Assembly (NCBI GenBank): GCA_027013265.1
Contig: JALUXQ010000123.1
Coordinates: 1 to 12,051, forward strand
From: Campylobacteraceae bacterium
GTDB taxonomy: Bacteria; Campylobacterota; Campylobacteria; Campylobacterales; Sulfurospirillaceae
DNA: 12,051 bases
Reading direction: 5' to 3'
Shown here: positions 1 to 6,783 of the stretch, in pieces
How positions within the stretch are numbered: the stretch's first letter is position 1
Layout: each line of letters begins with the position of its first letter
The notes under the pieces: model-generated
Seen by the model: only the letters and a program-made list of their open reading frames with translations
Database searches by the model: none
Told to the model about the DNA's origin: nothing
Translations under genes and position numbers: made by a program

Positions 1-197
1 TTGCCAACGATCATAGCAACTCTATCTCCTTTTTTTATTCCACTAAACTCTAAAAACCTAGCAAAAGTATCAATATCCTGTTTGAGCTTAAGATTGGATA
101 TCTTACGATCATCCATAAATAAGGCAATCTTTTTAGGATTATCCTTAGCATTGCTTTGGATAATCTCATAAAAATTTTGATACTTGTACTTAAGCAT
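1..197 (-). CDS. AMP-binding enzyme, acyl-CoA synthetase-like (N-terminal fragment, runs off window)
   Basis: This is the first 65 codons of a minus-strand gene that continues past position 1. It opens MLKYKYQNFYEII and contains NPKKIALFMDD followed by GIKKGDRVAMIVGN. This is the usual N-terminal pattern of adenylate-forming enzymes of the acyl-CoA synthetase/ligase type, which activate a carboxylic acid with ATP before transfer to CoA or a carrier. The AMP-binding signature and active-site lysine lie outside the window, so the substrate cannot be judged. In-frame stops upstream (for example at 222-224) limit the start, and the ATG at 195-197 is the natural choice. It has no clear Shine-Dalgarno of its own and lies one base after the stop of the mini-ORF at 199-267, which suggests translational coupling. 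It is downstream of nfo on the same strand. Confidence 0.72.
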   Translation of the reverse strand, partial: MLKYKYQNFYEIIQSNAKDNPKKIALFMDDRKISNLKLKQDIDTFARFLEFSGIKKGDRVAMIVG

Positions 198-198
198 A

Positions 199-267
199 TT
201 AGAACTTATATTTAGATGAAGCTATACTGAATCCTAGCAGCCCTACTGTTTTCACATGCTGTTTCAT
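199..267 (-). CDS. possible 22-residue leader or coupling mini-ORF
   Basis: A short minus-strand reading frame of 22 codons starts at ATG 267-265 and stops with TAA at 201-199. It begins MKQHVKTVGLLGF and ends in SSKYKF. An AAGGG stretch lies about five bases before the ATG, a better ribosome site than that of the following gene. It starts 12 bases after the nfo stop codon and stops one base before the ATG of the acyl-CoA synthetase-like gene. This arrangement fits termination-reinitiation coupling. I do not recognise the peptide, and it could be chance; conservation in relatives is the deciding test. Confidence 0.3.
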   Translation of the reverse strand: MKQHVKTVGLLGFSIASSKYKF

Positions 268-279
268 ATCTGCCCTTGC

Positions 280-1125
280 CTAGTTTTTTATCAGTGAATA
301 CAGTAGCTCAATCTCTTGAGACCATATATCACTATTTGGTGTCTCTAGTATCATCGGTATCTCATCAATTCTTTCGTCATTCATGATTAATTTAAAAGCT
401 TCTAAACCAATTTTGCCCTCTCCTATGGAGTCATGCCTATCAACGCGACTACCAAGATCCGGCTTAGAGTCATTCAAATGCATACCAGCTAAAAACTCAA
501 ATCCTACAATTGTATCAAATTTTTTCATAGATTCATCATAAGTTTTTTCATCCCTTATGTCATAACCAGAAGTAAAAAAGTGGCAAGTATCCAAGCAAAC
601 TCCTATCCTGTTGCTATCCACACAGTTTTTTACCAAATATCCCAAATGTTCCAATTTGTAACCTAAGTTACTTCCTTGCCCAGCTGTATTTTCTATGACA
701 AGTTTGACATTTTTTGTCTGTTCGATAGTTTTATTGATGGATTCTGCTATATTTTCGAGACACTCTTCTTCACTTATCTGCTTTAAATGGCTACCAGGAT
801 GAAAATTCAACTTATCGAGTCCTAGTTGGTCGCATCGCTTCACTTCATCTATAAAAGCCTCTAGTGATTTTTCTCTTTTTTCAAGTTCAGGGTGTCCAAG
901 ATTTATAAGATAGCTGTCATGAGGAAGTACATACTTTGGCAATATGCCAGAAATCTCAAGATTTTCCTTAAACTTTGCTATAGTCTCATCATCAAGCGAT
1001 TTTGCTACCCATTGCCTCTGATTTTTAGTGAAAAGTGCAAAAGCTTTTGCACCAATCTCTTTGGCGTTTAAAGGAGCATTAAAAACTCCCCCACTCGCAC
1101 TCACATGCGCACCGATGTATTTCAT
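280..1125 (-). CDS. nfo: endonuclease IV (AP endonuclease family 2)
   Basis: This encodes a 281-residue endonuclease IV, which cuts the DNA backbone 5' to abasic sites and removes 3'-blocking groups in base-excision repair. The fold is a TIM barrel with a tri-metal (zinc) centre. The metal ligands known from the E. coli enzyme are all present at the same numbers: H69, H109, E145, D179, H182, H216, D229, H231 and E261. Supporting family motifs are YIGAHVSASGG at the start, IENTAGQG around 144-151, CLDTCHFFTSGYD near 177-189 and MHLNDSKPDLGSRVDRHDSI near 215-234. Length is normal for the family. The ATG at 1125 is preceded by AAGGA at good spacing. The gene lies 10 bases after the lipoprotein gene stop, so both are probably cotranscribed with the EamA permease gene. 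Nothing unusual was seen. Confidence 0.97.
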   Translation of the reverse strand: MKYIGAHVSASGGVFNAPLNAKEIGAKAFALFTKNQRQWVAKSLDDETIAKFKENLEISGILPKYVLPHDSYLINLGHPELEKREKSLEAFIDEVKRCDQLGLDKLNFHPGSHLKQISEEECLENIAESINKTIEQTKNVKLVIENTAGQGSNLGYKLEHLGYLVKNCVDSNRIGVCLDTCHFFTSGYDIRDEKTYDESMKKFDTIVGFEFLAGMHLNDSKPDLGSRVDRHDSIGEGKIGLEAFKLIMNDERIDEIPMILETPNSDIWSQEIELLYSLIKN

Positions 1126-1135
1126 ATTATTGTCC

Positions 1136-1615
1136 TTATTTTAGTTTTTTTAATTTTATCAAGATATGGTTTTGCCTATCTTTAAAGTAGGTGGTTTTAT
1201 CTGTTACTCTATAGAGTATATCATAACCTTTTGTTTTTATCTTTTGCTCAAATCCACCATTTATCTTCATCTTATTAACCCCGTTATAAATCGCTTTTTT
1301 ATCCAACAAATCATCTAAAAAACTTTTATAGTAGCTATACCCAAACACTCTGCTATTAAAATCTAATCTATTTGTGCAACTGCCATTTATGCAAGCACTT
1401 GAATCTAGCTCTATGTGAAGCAATATCTTACCAGCTGAAAAAACTTCTATACTCTTATAGTTATCTGCTTTTGTTAAAAATCCACCGTCCGCTATGGCTA
1501 AATCTTTAGTTTTAAGAACTATTTTATATGGTTGTGAAAAATTTATATCTCTTTTTTGCGAACATCCTACAACAAAAAATAGAATTGTTACGATTATCAT
1601 CACTTGCTTTAACAT
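1136..1615 (-). CDS. small predicted lipoprotein of unknown function
   Basis: This encodes about 159 residues with a typical lipoprotein signal: a short basic start, a hydrophobic run (VMIIVTILFFVVG) and a lipobox VVGC ending at C18, so the mature protein is likely anchored to a membrane through a lipidated cysteine. The rest is basic and soluble-looking, with no membrane segments. It has a CINGSC pair (C75 and C80) that could form a disulfide outside the cytoplasm. I do not recognise a named family. The start is ambiguous: a GTG at 1621 is in frame two codons earlier, and neither start has a strong ribosome site. I chose the ATG at 1615. Either way the gene overlaps the EamA permease stop (TAA at 1611-1609), implying translational coupling. 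A role linked to nfo or the permease cannot be inferred. Confidence 0.75.
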   Translation of the reverse strand: MLKQVMIIVTILFFVVGCSQKRDINFSQPYKIVLKTKDLAIADGGFLTKADNYKSIEVFSAGKILLHIELDSSACINGSCTNRLDFNSRVFGYSYYKSFLDDLLDKKAIYNGVNKMKINGGFEQKIKTKGYDILYRVTDKTTYFKDRQNHILIKLKKLK

Positions 1616-2511
1616 TTGCACTCAGCCCGTCTTCTGTTTCTAAAATAGGTTCCAAGCTCTGCACTGAGCATTCCAAAGAGTATCAAAAAAGCACCGACAA
1701 GTTGGACGAAGCCTAAAAGTTCTCCCGCAAAAAAGTATCCACACAGTCCTGCACTCACAGGCTCTAATGTAAAAATTATGGCAGTTTTTGCTGGAGTTGT
1801 ATATCTTTGCATAGCAGTTTGTACACCAAATGCAAAGACGGTTGCAAATAAAACAGTAGCCACCATAGCTTCTATAAAAACCCTATCTATATTTACAGGT
1901 ACTATACTTCCATTAAATATCAAAGAGGCAAAAAGAGATAAAACGGCAACCACAAAAAGCTGAATAGTGACTAAAAGGGCAACATCATACTTTTTAGAAA
2001 ATCTATCGGTAAATACTATATGAAAAGCAAATGCAAAGGCACATATGAGAGCGTAAAATTCACCCGCTCCAAAGCCAAAACTTCCTCCGCTTGTTAAAAA
2101 GTAGAGTCCAAAAGAGGCGATGACCGCTCCAAATATGGAAAAAACTGAGGCACTCTTTTTAAAAATTATATACAGTAAAAATGGAACTATTATAACATTT
2201 AACCCAGTTAAAAATGCTACTGTTGAAGATAGTGTCAGAGTTAAGCCAAAAGTCTGAAAAGCAAAACCAATAAACATAAAAAGACCTAAAAGCACTCCTG
2301 CCTTGAGAGTTTTTTTATCAATTTGAAAAATCTTTTTGTAAGATATCAAGCCCATAAGCAACGAAGAGAGGAAAAATCTCCAAAACAAAAAAATATATAC
2401 TGGGGTATCGCTCACAGCATCTTGAACTATAAAAAAAGTTCCGCCCCAAGCAAGGGCTACTAGAAAAAGTGAAAAATCAGTACCATACTCTCTTATCTTG
2501 CTTCTAATCAA
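1609..2511 (-). CDS. EamA/DMT-family inner-membrane transporter
   Basis: This encodes a 300-residue, very hydrophobic protein with about ten membrane spans arranged as two similar halves (roughly residues 15-145 and 155-290). This is the drug/metabolite transporter (EamA, RhaT-like) architecture. Family-type signatures are WGGTFFIVQDA near residue 22, WRFFLSSLLMG near 44, and PAKTAIIFTLEPVSAGLCGYF in the second half, where the TLEPV segment is characteristic. DMT proteins usually export or import small metabolites such as amino acids or their analogues; the substrate cannot be predicted here. The start is TTG at 2511, supported by GAAGG about six bases upstream and by the absence of a nearby ATG in frame. 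A cysteine-containing basic tail (RRRAECKC) ends the protein. It heads the minus-strand group with the lipoprotein gene and nfo. Confidence 0.9.
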   Translation of the reverse strand: MIRSKIREYGTDFSLFLVALAWGGTFFIVQDAVSDTPVYIFLFWRFFLSSLLMGLISYKKIFQIDKKTLKAGVLLGLFMFIGFAFQTFGLTLTLSSTVAFLTGLNVIIVPFLLYIIFKKSASVFSIFGAVIASFGLYFLTSGGSFGFGAGEFYALICAFAFAFHIVFTDRFSKKYDVALLVTIQLFVVAVLSLFASLIFNGSIVPVNIDRVFIEAMVATVLFATVFAFGVQTAMQRYTTPAKTAIIFTLEPVSAGLCGYFFAGELLGFVQLVGAFLILFGMLSAELGTYFRNRRRAECKC

Positions 2512-2545
2512 TATAAACCTTCAGATAATATTCAGTTAAAGTGTA

Positions 2546-2551
2546 ATTCTA
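2546..2551 (-). promoter_or_regulatory. candidate -10 element for the EamA-lipoprotein-nfo group
   Basis: Read on the minus strand this is TAGAAT, about 35 bases before the TTG start at 2511. It leaves a leader of about 29 bases that contains the GAAGG ribosome site. No good -35 is visible, which is common in Campylobacterota. It is weak evidence in AT-rich DNA. Confidence 0.25.
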
Positions 2552-2585
2552 TCTAAAATTACCCAAAATCTATAGTTTTTTTCAG

Positions 2586-2605
2586 AATATGCAACAAATA
2601 TGCAA
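2586..2605. repeat. 11-bp-period direct repeat of AATATGCAA in a divergent intergenic region
   Basis: The nine-base word AATATGCAA occurs at 2586-2594 and again at 2597-2605, a period of 11 bases, which puts both copies on about the same face of the helix. The pair lies between the divergent EamA and amino acid ABC transporter genes, upstream of the candidate ABC operon promoter. It could be a binding site for a regulator, but this is inference. Confidence 0.35.
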
Positions 2606-2635
2606 TTTGAACAAAATCTTTACTTTAATTTTAGT

Positions 2636-2650
2636 TATAATTGCTAGAAT
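2636..2650 (+). promoter_or_regulatory. candidate promoter -10 region of the amino acid ABC transporter operon
   Basis: Two overlapping options are visible: TATAAT at 2636-2641 and an extended form TGCTAGAAT ending at 2650. Both are 30-44 bases upstream of the ATG at 2680 and follow a T-rich stretch, as is usual for Campylobacterota sigma-70 promoters. No convincing -35 hexamer is present. Which of the two is used cannot be told from sequence. Confidence 0.4.
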
Positions 2651-2679
2651 TACAAATCACGCAAAACTGAAAGGCTTGG

Positions 2680-3417
2680 ATGGATACTATCATTAGCATG
2701 AAAAATATTGATAAATATTTTGGAGATTTTCATGCACTTAAAAATATAAATTTTAGAGTAGAAAAAGGTGAAATTGTAGTTATTTGCGGTCCTAGTGGAA
2801 GCGGAAAATCAACTCTTATCAGATGCATAAACAGACTGGAAGATATAGATAGTGGTGAACTTATCGTTGATGACATAGATGCATATGCAAAAGGCACTAA
2901 GTTAAATGAGCTAAGAGCCGAAACTGGTATGGTTTTTCAACACTTTAACCTCTTCCCGCACTTGACAATCTTAGAAAACATAACAATAGCACAGACAAAA
3001 GTAAAAAAAACCTCAACACACGATGCAAAAGAGTATGGTCTTAAACTTTTGGAAAAAGTGGGGCTTGTACAAAAAGCAGAAGGCTATCCAAACGAACTAA
3101 GTGGTGGACAAAAACAGAGAGTTGCGATAGCAAGGACACTTGCGATGCAGCCAAAAATCCTCCTTTTCGATGAGCCGACAAGTGCGCTAGACCCAGAGAT
3201 GATTGGTGGTGTGCTAGATGTCATGAGAAGTCTGGCAAAAGAGAACTATACGATAGTTTGTGTAACTCATGAGATGGGATTTGCAAAAGAGGTTTGCGAT
3301 AGAGTGGTTTTTATGGACGAGGGCGAGATACTTGAAGAGGGGACTCCTGAAGAGTTTTTCTCACACCCAAAAACTGACCGTGCAAAGAAATTTTTACAAG
3401 AGATATTGACACATTAA
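2680..3417 (+). CDS. polar amino acid ABC transporter, ATP-binding subunit
   Basis: This encodes the 245-residue cytoplasmic ATPase of an amino acid importer (GlnQ/HisP type), which powers uptake by ATP binding and hydrolysis as a dimer on the permease. All nucleotide-binding motifs are intact: Walker A GPSGSGKST at 37-45, Q-loop Q87 in VFQHFNLFPH, signature LSGGQ at 140-144, Walker B ILLFDEP at 160-166 followed by the D-loop SALD, and switch histidine H197. FQHFNLFPH and the EEGTPEEFF tail are typical of the polar amino acid subgroup. Length is normal. The ATG at 2680 has AAGG five bases upstream; a second ATG at 2698 is in frame but less well placed. It is the first gene of a three-gene operon with the binding protein and permease. 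GlnQ-like naming is by family only; the transported amino acid is unknown. Confidence 0.95.
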   Translation: MDTIISMKNIDKYFGDFHALKNINFRVEKGEIVVICGPSGSGKSTLIRCINRLEDIDSGELIVDDIDAYAKGTKLNELRAETGMVFQHFNLFPHLTILENITIAQTKVKKTSTHDAKEYGLKLLEKVGLVQKAEGYPNELSGGQKQRVAIARTLAMQPKILLFDEPTSALDPEMIGGVLDVMRSLAKENYTIVCVTHEMGFAKEVCDRVVFMDEGEILEEGTPEEFFSHPKTDRAKKFLQEILTH

Positions 3418-3422
3418 CAATA

Positions 3423-3506
3423 TTTAACCTTTTTAAAAACTATTTCTTAGAGGACAAATCCTCCCGTTGGTCTGAGCCTCACGAAATAGTTTTTAAAAAG
3501 GTTAAA
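3423..3506. repeat. 24-bp perfect inverted repeat with structured 36-base core between ATPase and binding-protein genes
   Basis: Positions 3423-3446 and 3483-3506 are exact reverse complements over 24 bases and are AT-rich. The 36-base core (3447-3482) is about 53 percent GC, clearly above its surroundings. It can form either a small hairpin (GAGGA 3450-3454 with TCCTC 3459-3463) or an extension of the main stem (GAGG 3450-3453 with CCTC 3477-3480). The element fills almost the whole gap between the two genes and ends eight bases before the AAGGAG ribosome site of the binding-protein gene. No run of T follows on either strand, so it is not a classic terminator. It may be an RNA processing or stabilising stem that lets the binding protein be made in excess, or a copy of a small dispersed repeat. 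Confidence 0.85.
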
Positions 3507-3524
3507 AAATTCAAAGGAGAAAAT

Positions 3525-4325
3525 ATGAAGAAAATTATAGCTGCATTACTTATAATGCTAGGACTTAATTTGGCTGCTGATGATATCAGTTTATGGCAAA
3601 AATCGACTCTAAACACGATTTTACAAAGAGGTGAACTTAGAGTTGGGCTAGAGGCTGGATATATGCCTTTTGAGATGAAGAGCAAAAAAGGAAATATCAT
3701 CGGTTTTGATGTTGATATGATGAAAGCTATGGCAAAAGCTATGGGTGTTAAGCTCAAGCTTGTTCCAACAGCTTGGGATGGTATCATCGCTGGGCTTCTT
3801 ACTGGAAAATACGATATCATCGCATCTGGTATGACAGTTACTCAAGAGAGAAACCTAAAAATCAACTTTGCAAACCCATATATCAGTATCGGTCAAACTA
3901 TCTTAGCAAAGAAAAAATTTGCTGGTAAAACTTGGAGAGATATCGATAAAGCTGGAAACACAGTAGTTACAAAACTAGGAGTTACTGGTGAGATTGCAAC
4001 TAGAAAAATGTTTAAACATGCAAAAATCAGAACATTTGATACTGAAGCTGATGCTGTTCAAGAGGTGATGAACGGAAAAGCTGACGCTTTTGTATATGAC
4101 AAACCATACAATGCGATTTTTTATGCTGCAAAAGGCAAAGGAAAGTTAGCATTTTTAGATAAGGATTTGACATATGAACCACTAGGATGGGCTGTTAGAA
4201 AAGGTGATCCAGACTTTCTTAACTGGTTAAATAACTTTTTAAATCAAGCAAAGCATGATGGTGTTTATGAAAAAATCTATAATAGATGGTTCAAAAGCAT
4301 CAAATGGCAAAAAAAGGTAATGTAG
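3525..4325 (+). CDS. polar amino acid ABC transporter, periplasmic substrate-binding protein
   Basis: This encodes a 266-residue member of solute-binding protein family 3 (GlnH/HisJ/Peb1A type). It starts with a Sec signal peptide (MKKIIAALLIMLGLNLA, likely cleaved near residue 17-18). The mature part carries the family pattern: LRVGLEAGYMPFEM near 38-51, GFDVDMMKAMAK near 60-71, DIIASGMTVTQER near 97-109 (R109 is placed like the residue that holds the substrate carboxylate) and an aspartate in VYDKP (D192) placed like the one contacting the amino group. It captures an amino acid in the periplasm and delivers it to the permease encoded next. The ATG at 3525 has a strong AAGGAG site five bases upstream, fitting high expression. 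The substrate cannot be assigned: aspartate/glutamate, glutamine, cystine and others share this fold. Confidence 0.94.
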   Translation: MKKIIAALLIMLGLNLAADDISLWQKSTLNTILQRGELRVGLEAGYMPFEMKSKKGNIIGFDVDMMKAMAKAMGVKLKLVPTAWDGIIAGLLTGKYDIIASGMTVTQERNLKINFANPYISIGQTILAKKKFAGKTWRDIDKAGNTVVTKLGVTGEIATRKMFKHAKIRTFDTEADAVQEVMNGKADAFVYDKPYNAIFYAAKGKGKLAFLDKDLTYEPLGWAVRKGDPDFLNWLNNFLNQAKHDGVYEKIYNRWFKSIKWQKKVM

Positions 4326-4326
4326 C

Positions 4327-5292
4327 TTGTCGAAAAAAACAAAACCTATTTTAGAAAACAAAACCTTCGGTCACATAGTGGCCGTTGGTTTTTTTATACT
4401 ACTAGGATATGCTCTTTTTATAGCTTCATCAAATATGAACTATATATGGAAGTGGAATAGCGTTCCAAAGTATTTTGCATACCAAAAAGATGTCAGTATT
4501 CAAGCACCTTTTGATGGAAAAGTCACAATTGATGGCAGCACTATCAAAGTCAAAGGATCTGATGGCGTAAAAGAGTTCAAGGTCTCTAGTGGCTATAAAG
4601 TGTTGGTAGATAACAATGATGATGTATATCAAGATGATGACTTGGCTACCTCTACAGTATGGAAACAAGGACCTATACTAAATGGTCTTTTTGTTACCCT
4701 AAAGGTTTCGGGTCTTGCACTGCTTATAGCTTTTGTTTTAGCTTCGATTTTGGCATTTATGCGGATTTCAAACTACTATTTTTTAAAAGATATAGCTACC
4801 TTTTATATAGCTGTTATCAGAGGCACACCTCTGCTTGTTCAGATATTTATCTTCTATTTTATCATTGCTACGATTTTTAGTATAGAGAGATTTTATGCTG
4901 GAGCCATTTCTTTGGGGCTTTTCTATGGAGCATATATAGCAGAAGTTCTAAGAGGAGCTATCCAGTCTATAGACAGAGGTCAAACAGAAGCTGCAAAGTC
5001 GCTTGGGATGAATTATATCCAAACAATGGGCAATATCATAATGCCTCAAGCTTTCAAAAGAGCTCTACCTACTCTAATAGGAGAGATGATAGCTTTGGTA
5101 AAGGACTCCTCTTTGGTTTCAGTTATATCTATCACAGATTTGACAAAAGTTGGTCGTGAAATTGTTGCAAATACTTTTTCCCCATTTGAAACTTGGTTGG
5201 TAATTGCTGCAATCTATTTTGCTATCACATTTGTGCTTTCAATAGTCGGCAGAAGAGTAGAAAATAGAATGAAAAAACAGGGCGGAATGTAA
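4327..5292 (+). CDS. polar amino acid ABC transporter permease with extra extracytoplasmic segment
   Basis: This encodes a 321-residue inner-membrane permease of the HisM/GlnP type. The core (about residues 118-312) has the family features RGTPLLVQ at 165-172 and the EAA loop EAAKSLG at 221-227, which docks the ATPase. Unlike the usual 220-residue members, it has an early membrane span (about 14-34) and then about 80 residues predicted outside the cytoplasm. Within this, VSIQAPFDGKVTIDG near 56-70 resembles the turn pattern of barrel-sandwich (lipoyl-like) folds. The start is TTG at 4327, one base after the binding-protein stop, with AAGG nine bases upstream inside that gene; no ATG is usable. 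Only one permease gene is present, so a homodimer is expected. I have the impression that longer permeases of this kind occur in other proteobacteria, so the architecture may not be unique. Confidence 0.93.
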   Translation: MSKKTKPILENKTFGHIVAVGFFILLGYALFIASSNMNYIWKWNSVPKYFAYQKDVSIQAPFDGKVTIDGSTIKVKGSDGVKEFKVSSGYKVLVDNNDDVYQDDDLATSTVWKQGPILNGLFVTLKVSGLALLIAFVLASILAFMRISNYYFLKDIATFYIAVIRGTPLLVQIFIFYFIIATIFSIERFYAGAISLGLFYGAYIAEVLRGAIQSIDRGQTEAAKSLGMNYIQTMGNIIMPQAFKRALPTLIGEMIALVKDSSLVSVISITDLTKVGREIVANTFSPFETWLVIAAIYFAITFVLSIVGRRVENRMKKQGGM

Positions 5293-5321
5293 CAATTATC
5301 TGTAGAATCAAATAAGATATA

Positions 5322-5351
5322 TATTTTAAAACTAAAGAAATTCTTAAAATA
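5322..5351. terminator. weak AT-only hairpin after the ABC transporter operon
   Basis: TATTTTAA at 5322-5329 and TTAAAATA at 5344-5351 are exact reverse complements separated by 14 bases. The hairpin is weak and followed by AGTTTGGTTT rather than a clean T run. It is the only candidate for separating the ABC operon from rpsT. Confidence 0.2.
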
Positions 5352-5353
5352 AG

Positions 5354-5381
5354 TTTGGTTTAATCTTTCTTTGTGTATAAT
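5354..5381 (+). promoter_or_regulatory. promoter of rpsT-prfA
   Basis: A consensus TATAAT at 5376-5381 is preceded by TGTG, giving an extended -10, with a plausible -35 TTTGGT at 5354-5359 (16-base spacing) in a T-rich stretch. It is 34 bases upstream of the rpsT start, leaving a short leader with the AAAAGG ribosome site. It is the best-looking promoter in the window. Confidence 0.6.
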
Positions 5382-5415
5382 CCACTCCTAAAAATTAAAA
5401 TCAAAAGGCTAAGAA

Positions 5416-5688
5416 ATGGCAGATCACAAATCAGCAGAGAAGAGAATCAGACAGACAAAGAAGAGAACTGAGAGAAATAGATTTTATAAAACTAGAATCA
5501 AAAACCTTACAAGAGCTCTTAGAGAATCAGTTGATGCAGGCGACAAAGAAGCAGCAGTAAAGGCACTAAAAGATGTAAATAAGAATTTTCATGCTTATGT
5601 AAATAAAGGTATTTTAAAATCAAATACAGCGGCTAGACGCGTAAGCAGACTTGCAAAACTTGTAAATAGACTAAATGGTGTTGCGTAA
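5416..5688 (+). CDS. rpsT: 30S ribosomal protein S20
   Basis: This encodes the 90-residue ribosomal protein S20, which binds 16S rRNA early in small-subunit assembly. The protein is strongly basic and almost all helical. It opens MADHKSAEKRIRQTKKR, and has the family's central region NLTRALRESVDAGDKEAA and the C-terminal KGILKSNTAARRVSRLAKLVNRL. Length is normal. The ATG at 5416 follows AAAAGG with seven bases between. It is the first gene behind the promoter at 5354-5381, and prfA follows 27 bases after the stop, so the two are likely cotranscribed. Confidence 0.98.
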   Translation: MADHKSAEKRIRQTKKRTERNRFYKTRIKNLTRALRESVDAGDKEAAVKALKDVNKNFHAYVNKGILKSNTAARRVSRLAKLVNRLNGVA

Positions 5689-5715
5689 GCATCGCCGACA
5701 CTAAAAGTAGATAAA

Positions 5716-6783
5716 TTGCTCAAAAATAAACTTCAACCATTTTTAGATAGATACGATGAAATAAGCAGGCTCTTAAGTGAGCCTGATATCGCAAGTGATA
5801 TCAAAAAGATGACAGAGCTTTCCAAAGAGCAATCCCATCTACAAGCTATAAAAGAGAAAGCGGATGAGTACATCTCTACGCTAGAGTCCATAGAGGAGAA
5901 CAGAGCTCTACTTGAAGACCATGACTTGGGAGAACTCGCAAAAGAGGAAATCAAAGAGTTAGAGCCTTTAAAAGAGAAGCTTGAAGAAGATATAAAAATC
6001 ATACTCCTACCAACTGACCCAAATGATAATAAAAATATATTTTTAGAGATACGAGCGGGAACTGGTGGCGATGAAGCTGCACTTTTTGTTTCCGACCTTT
6101 TCAAATCTTACCTCAGATATGCTGAAACCAAAGGTTGGAAAGTCGAAGTTGTAAGTCTAAGTGAGGGTGTACTAGATGGGTACAAAGAGGTTGTTGCTCT
6201 CATCAAAGGTGAGGGTGTCTACTCAAAATTGAAATTTGAGGGTGGAGTTCACAGAGTCCAAAGAGTTCCAAAAACTGAATCACAAGGACGAGTCCATACC
6301 TCAGCTGTGACGGTGGCAGTCATGCCTGAAGTTGATGATGTAGAGATAGAGATAAATCCAAACGATTTAAAAATTGATGTGATGCGTTCAAGTGGAAATG
6401 GCGGTCAATCAGTAAATACAACAGATAGTGCTGTCAGAATCACTCACATTCCAAGTGGTTTGGTTGTTACAAATCAAGATGGAAAATCTCAACACAAAAA
6501 CAAAGCAAGTGCCATGAAAATCCTAAAAGCTAGACTATATGATTTGCAAATGCAAGAACAAAATAGTGCAGAGAGCGAAAAAAGAAAGCTCCAAGTTGGT
6601 TCAGGTGACAGAAGCGCGAGAATTAGAACTTATAACTACCCACAAAATCGCATAACAGACCATAGAATAGGACTAACACTATATAGACTTGATGCTATCA
6701 TGGAGGGTGGTCTATATGATGAGATTATCGATCTCTTAATAACACACTACCAAGCAGAAGCTATCAAAGATGCTGGGCTTTAG
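5716..6783 (+). CDS. prfA: peptide chain release factor 1
   Basis: This encodes the 355-residue RF1, which reads UAA and UAG stop codons and triggers peptide release on the ribosome. The class I signature is complete: the GGQ motif at 229-231 in SSGNGGQSVNTTDS, the site of methylation and of catalysis, and the tripeptide position PKT at 185-187 (PxT, as expected for RF1 rather than the SPF of RF2) in RVPKTESQGRVHTSAVTVAV. The N-terminal coiled region (about 1-100) and domain EIRAGTGGDEAALF near 111-124 are also typical. The start is TTG at 5716: the MLKNKLQPF opening matches the family, though the ribosome site is weak, so coupling to rpsT is possible. Its TAG stop overlaps the stop of the convergent glucosaminidase gene by four bases. 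Confidence 0.98.
   Translation: MLKNKLQPFLDRYDEISRLLSEPDIASDIKKMTELSKEQSHLQAIKEKADEYISTLESIEENRALLEDHDLGELAKEEIKELEPLKEKLEEDIKIILLPTDPNDNKNIFLEIRAGTGGDEAALFVSDLFKSYLRYAETKGWKVEVVSLSEGVLDGYKEVVALIKGEGVYSKLKFEGGVHRVQRVPKTESQGRVHTSAVTVAVMPEVDDVEIEINPNDLKIDVMRSSGNGGQSVNTTDSAVRITHIPSGLVVTNQDGKSQHKNKASAMKILKARLYDLQMQEQNSAESEKRKLQVGSGDRSARIRTYNYPQNRITDHRIGLTLYRLDAIMEGGLYDEIIDLLITHYQAEAIKDAGL

Noticed and set aside
3423..3506. The inverted repeat as an invertible DNA switch with a promoter in the core
   Set aside because: No recombinase gene is present in the window, the core holds no convincing promoter, and the flanking genes form a normal co-directional operon.
3423..3506. The inverted repeat as a standard intrinsic terminator
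   Set aside because: No T run follows the stem on either strand, and it would cut the binding protein and permease off from their ATPase gene, as no separate promoter is visible after it.
3479..3820. Minus-strand frame of 113 codons antisense to the binding-protein gene
   Set aside because: It lies opposite a clear family 3 binding protein and ends inside the inverted repeat; its hydrophobic composition is a by-product of the sense codons.
5733..6104. Minus-strand serine-rich 123-codon frame antisense to prfA
   Set aside because: The serine-rich composition mirrors the AGA/GAG-rich prfA sense strand; no independent support.
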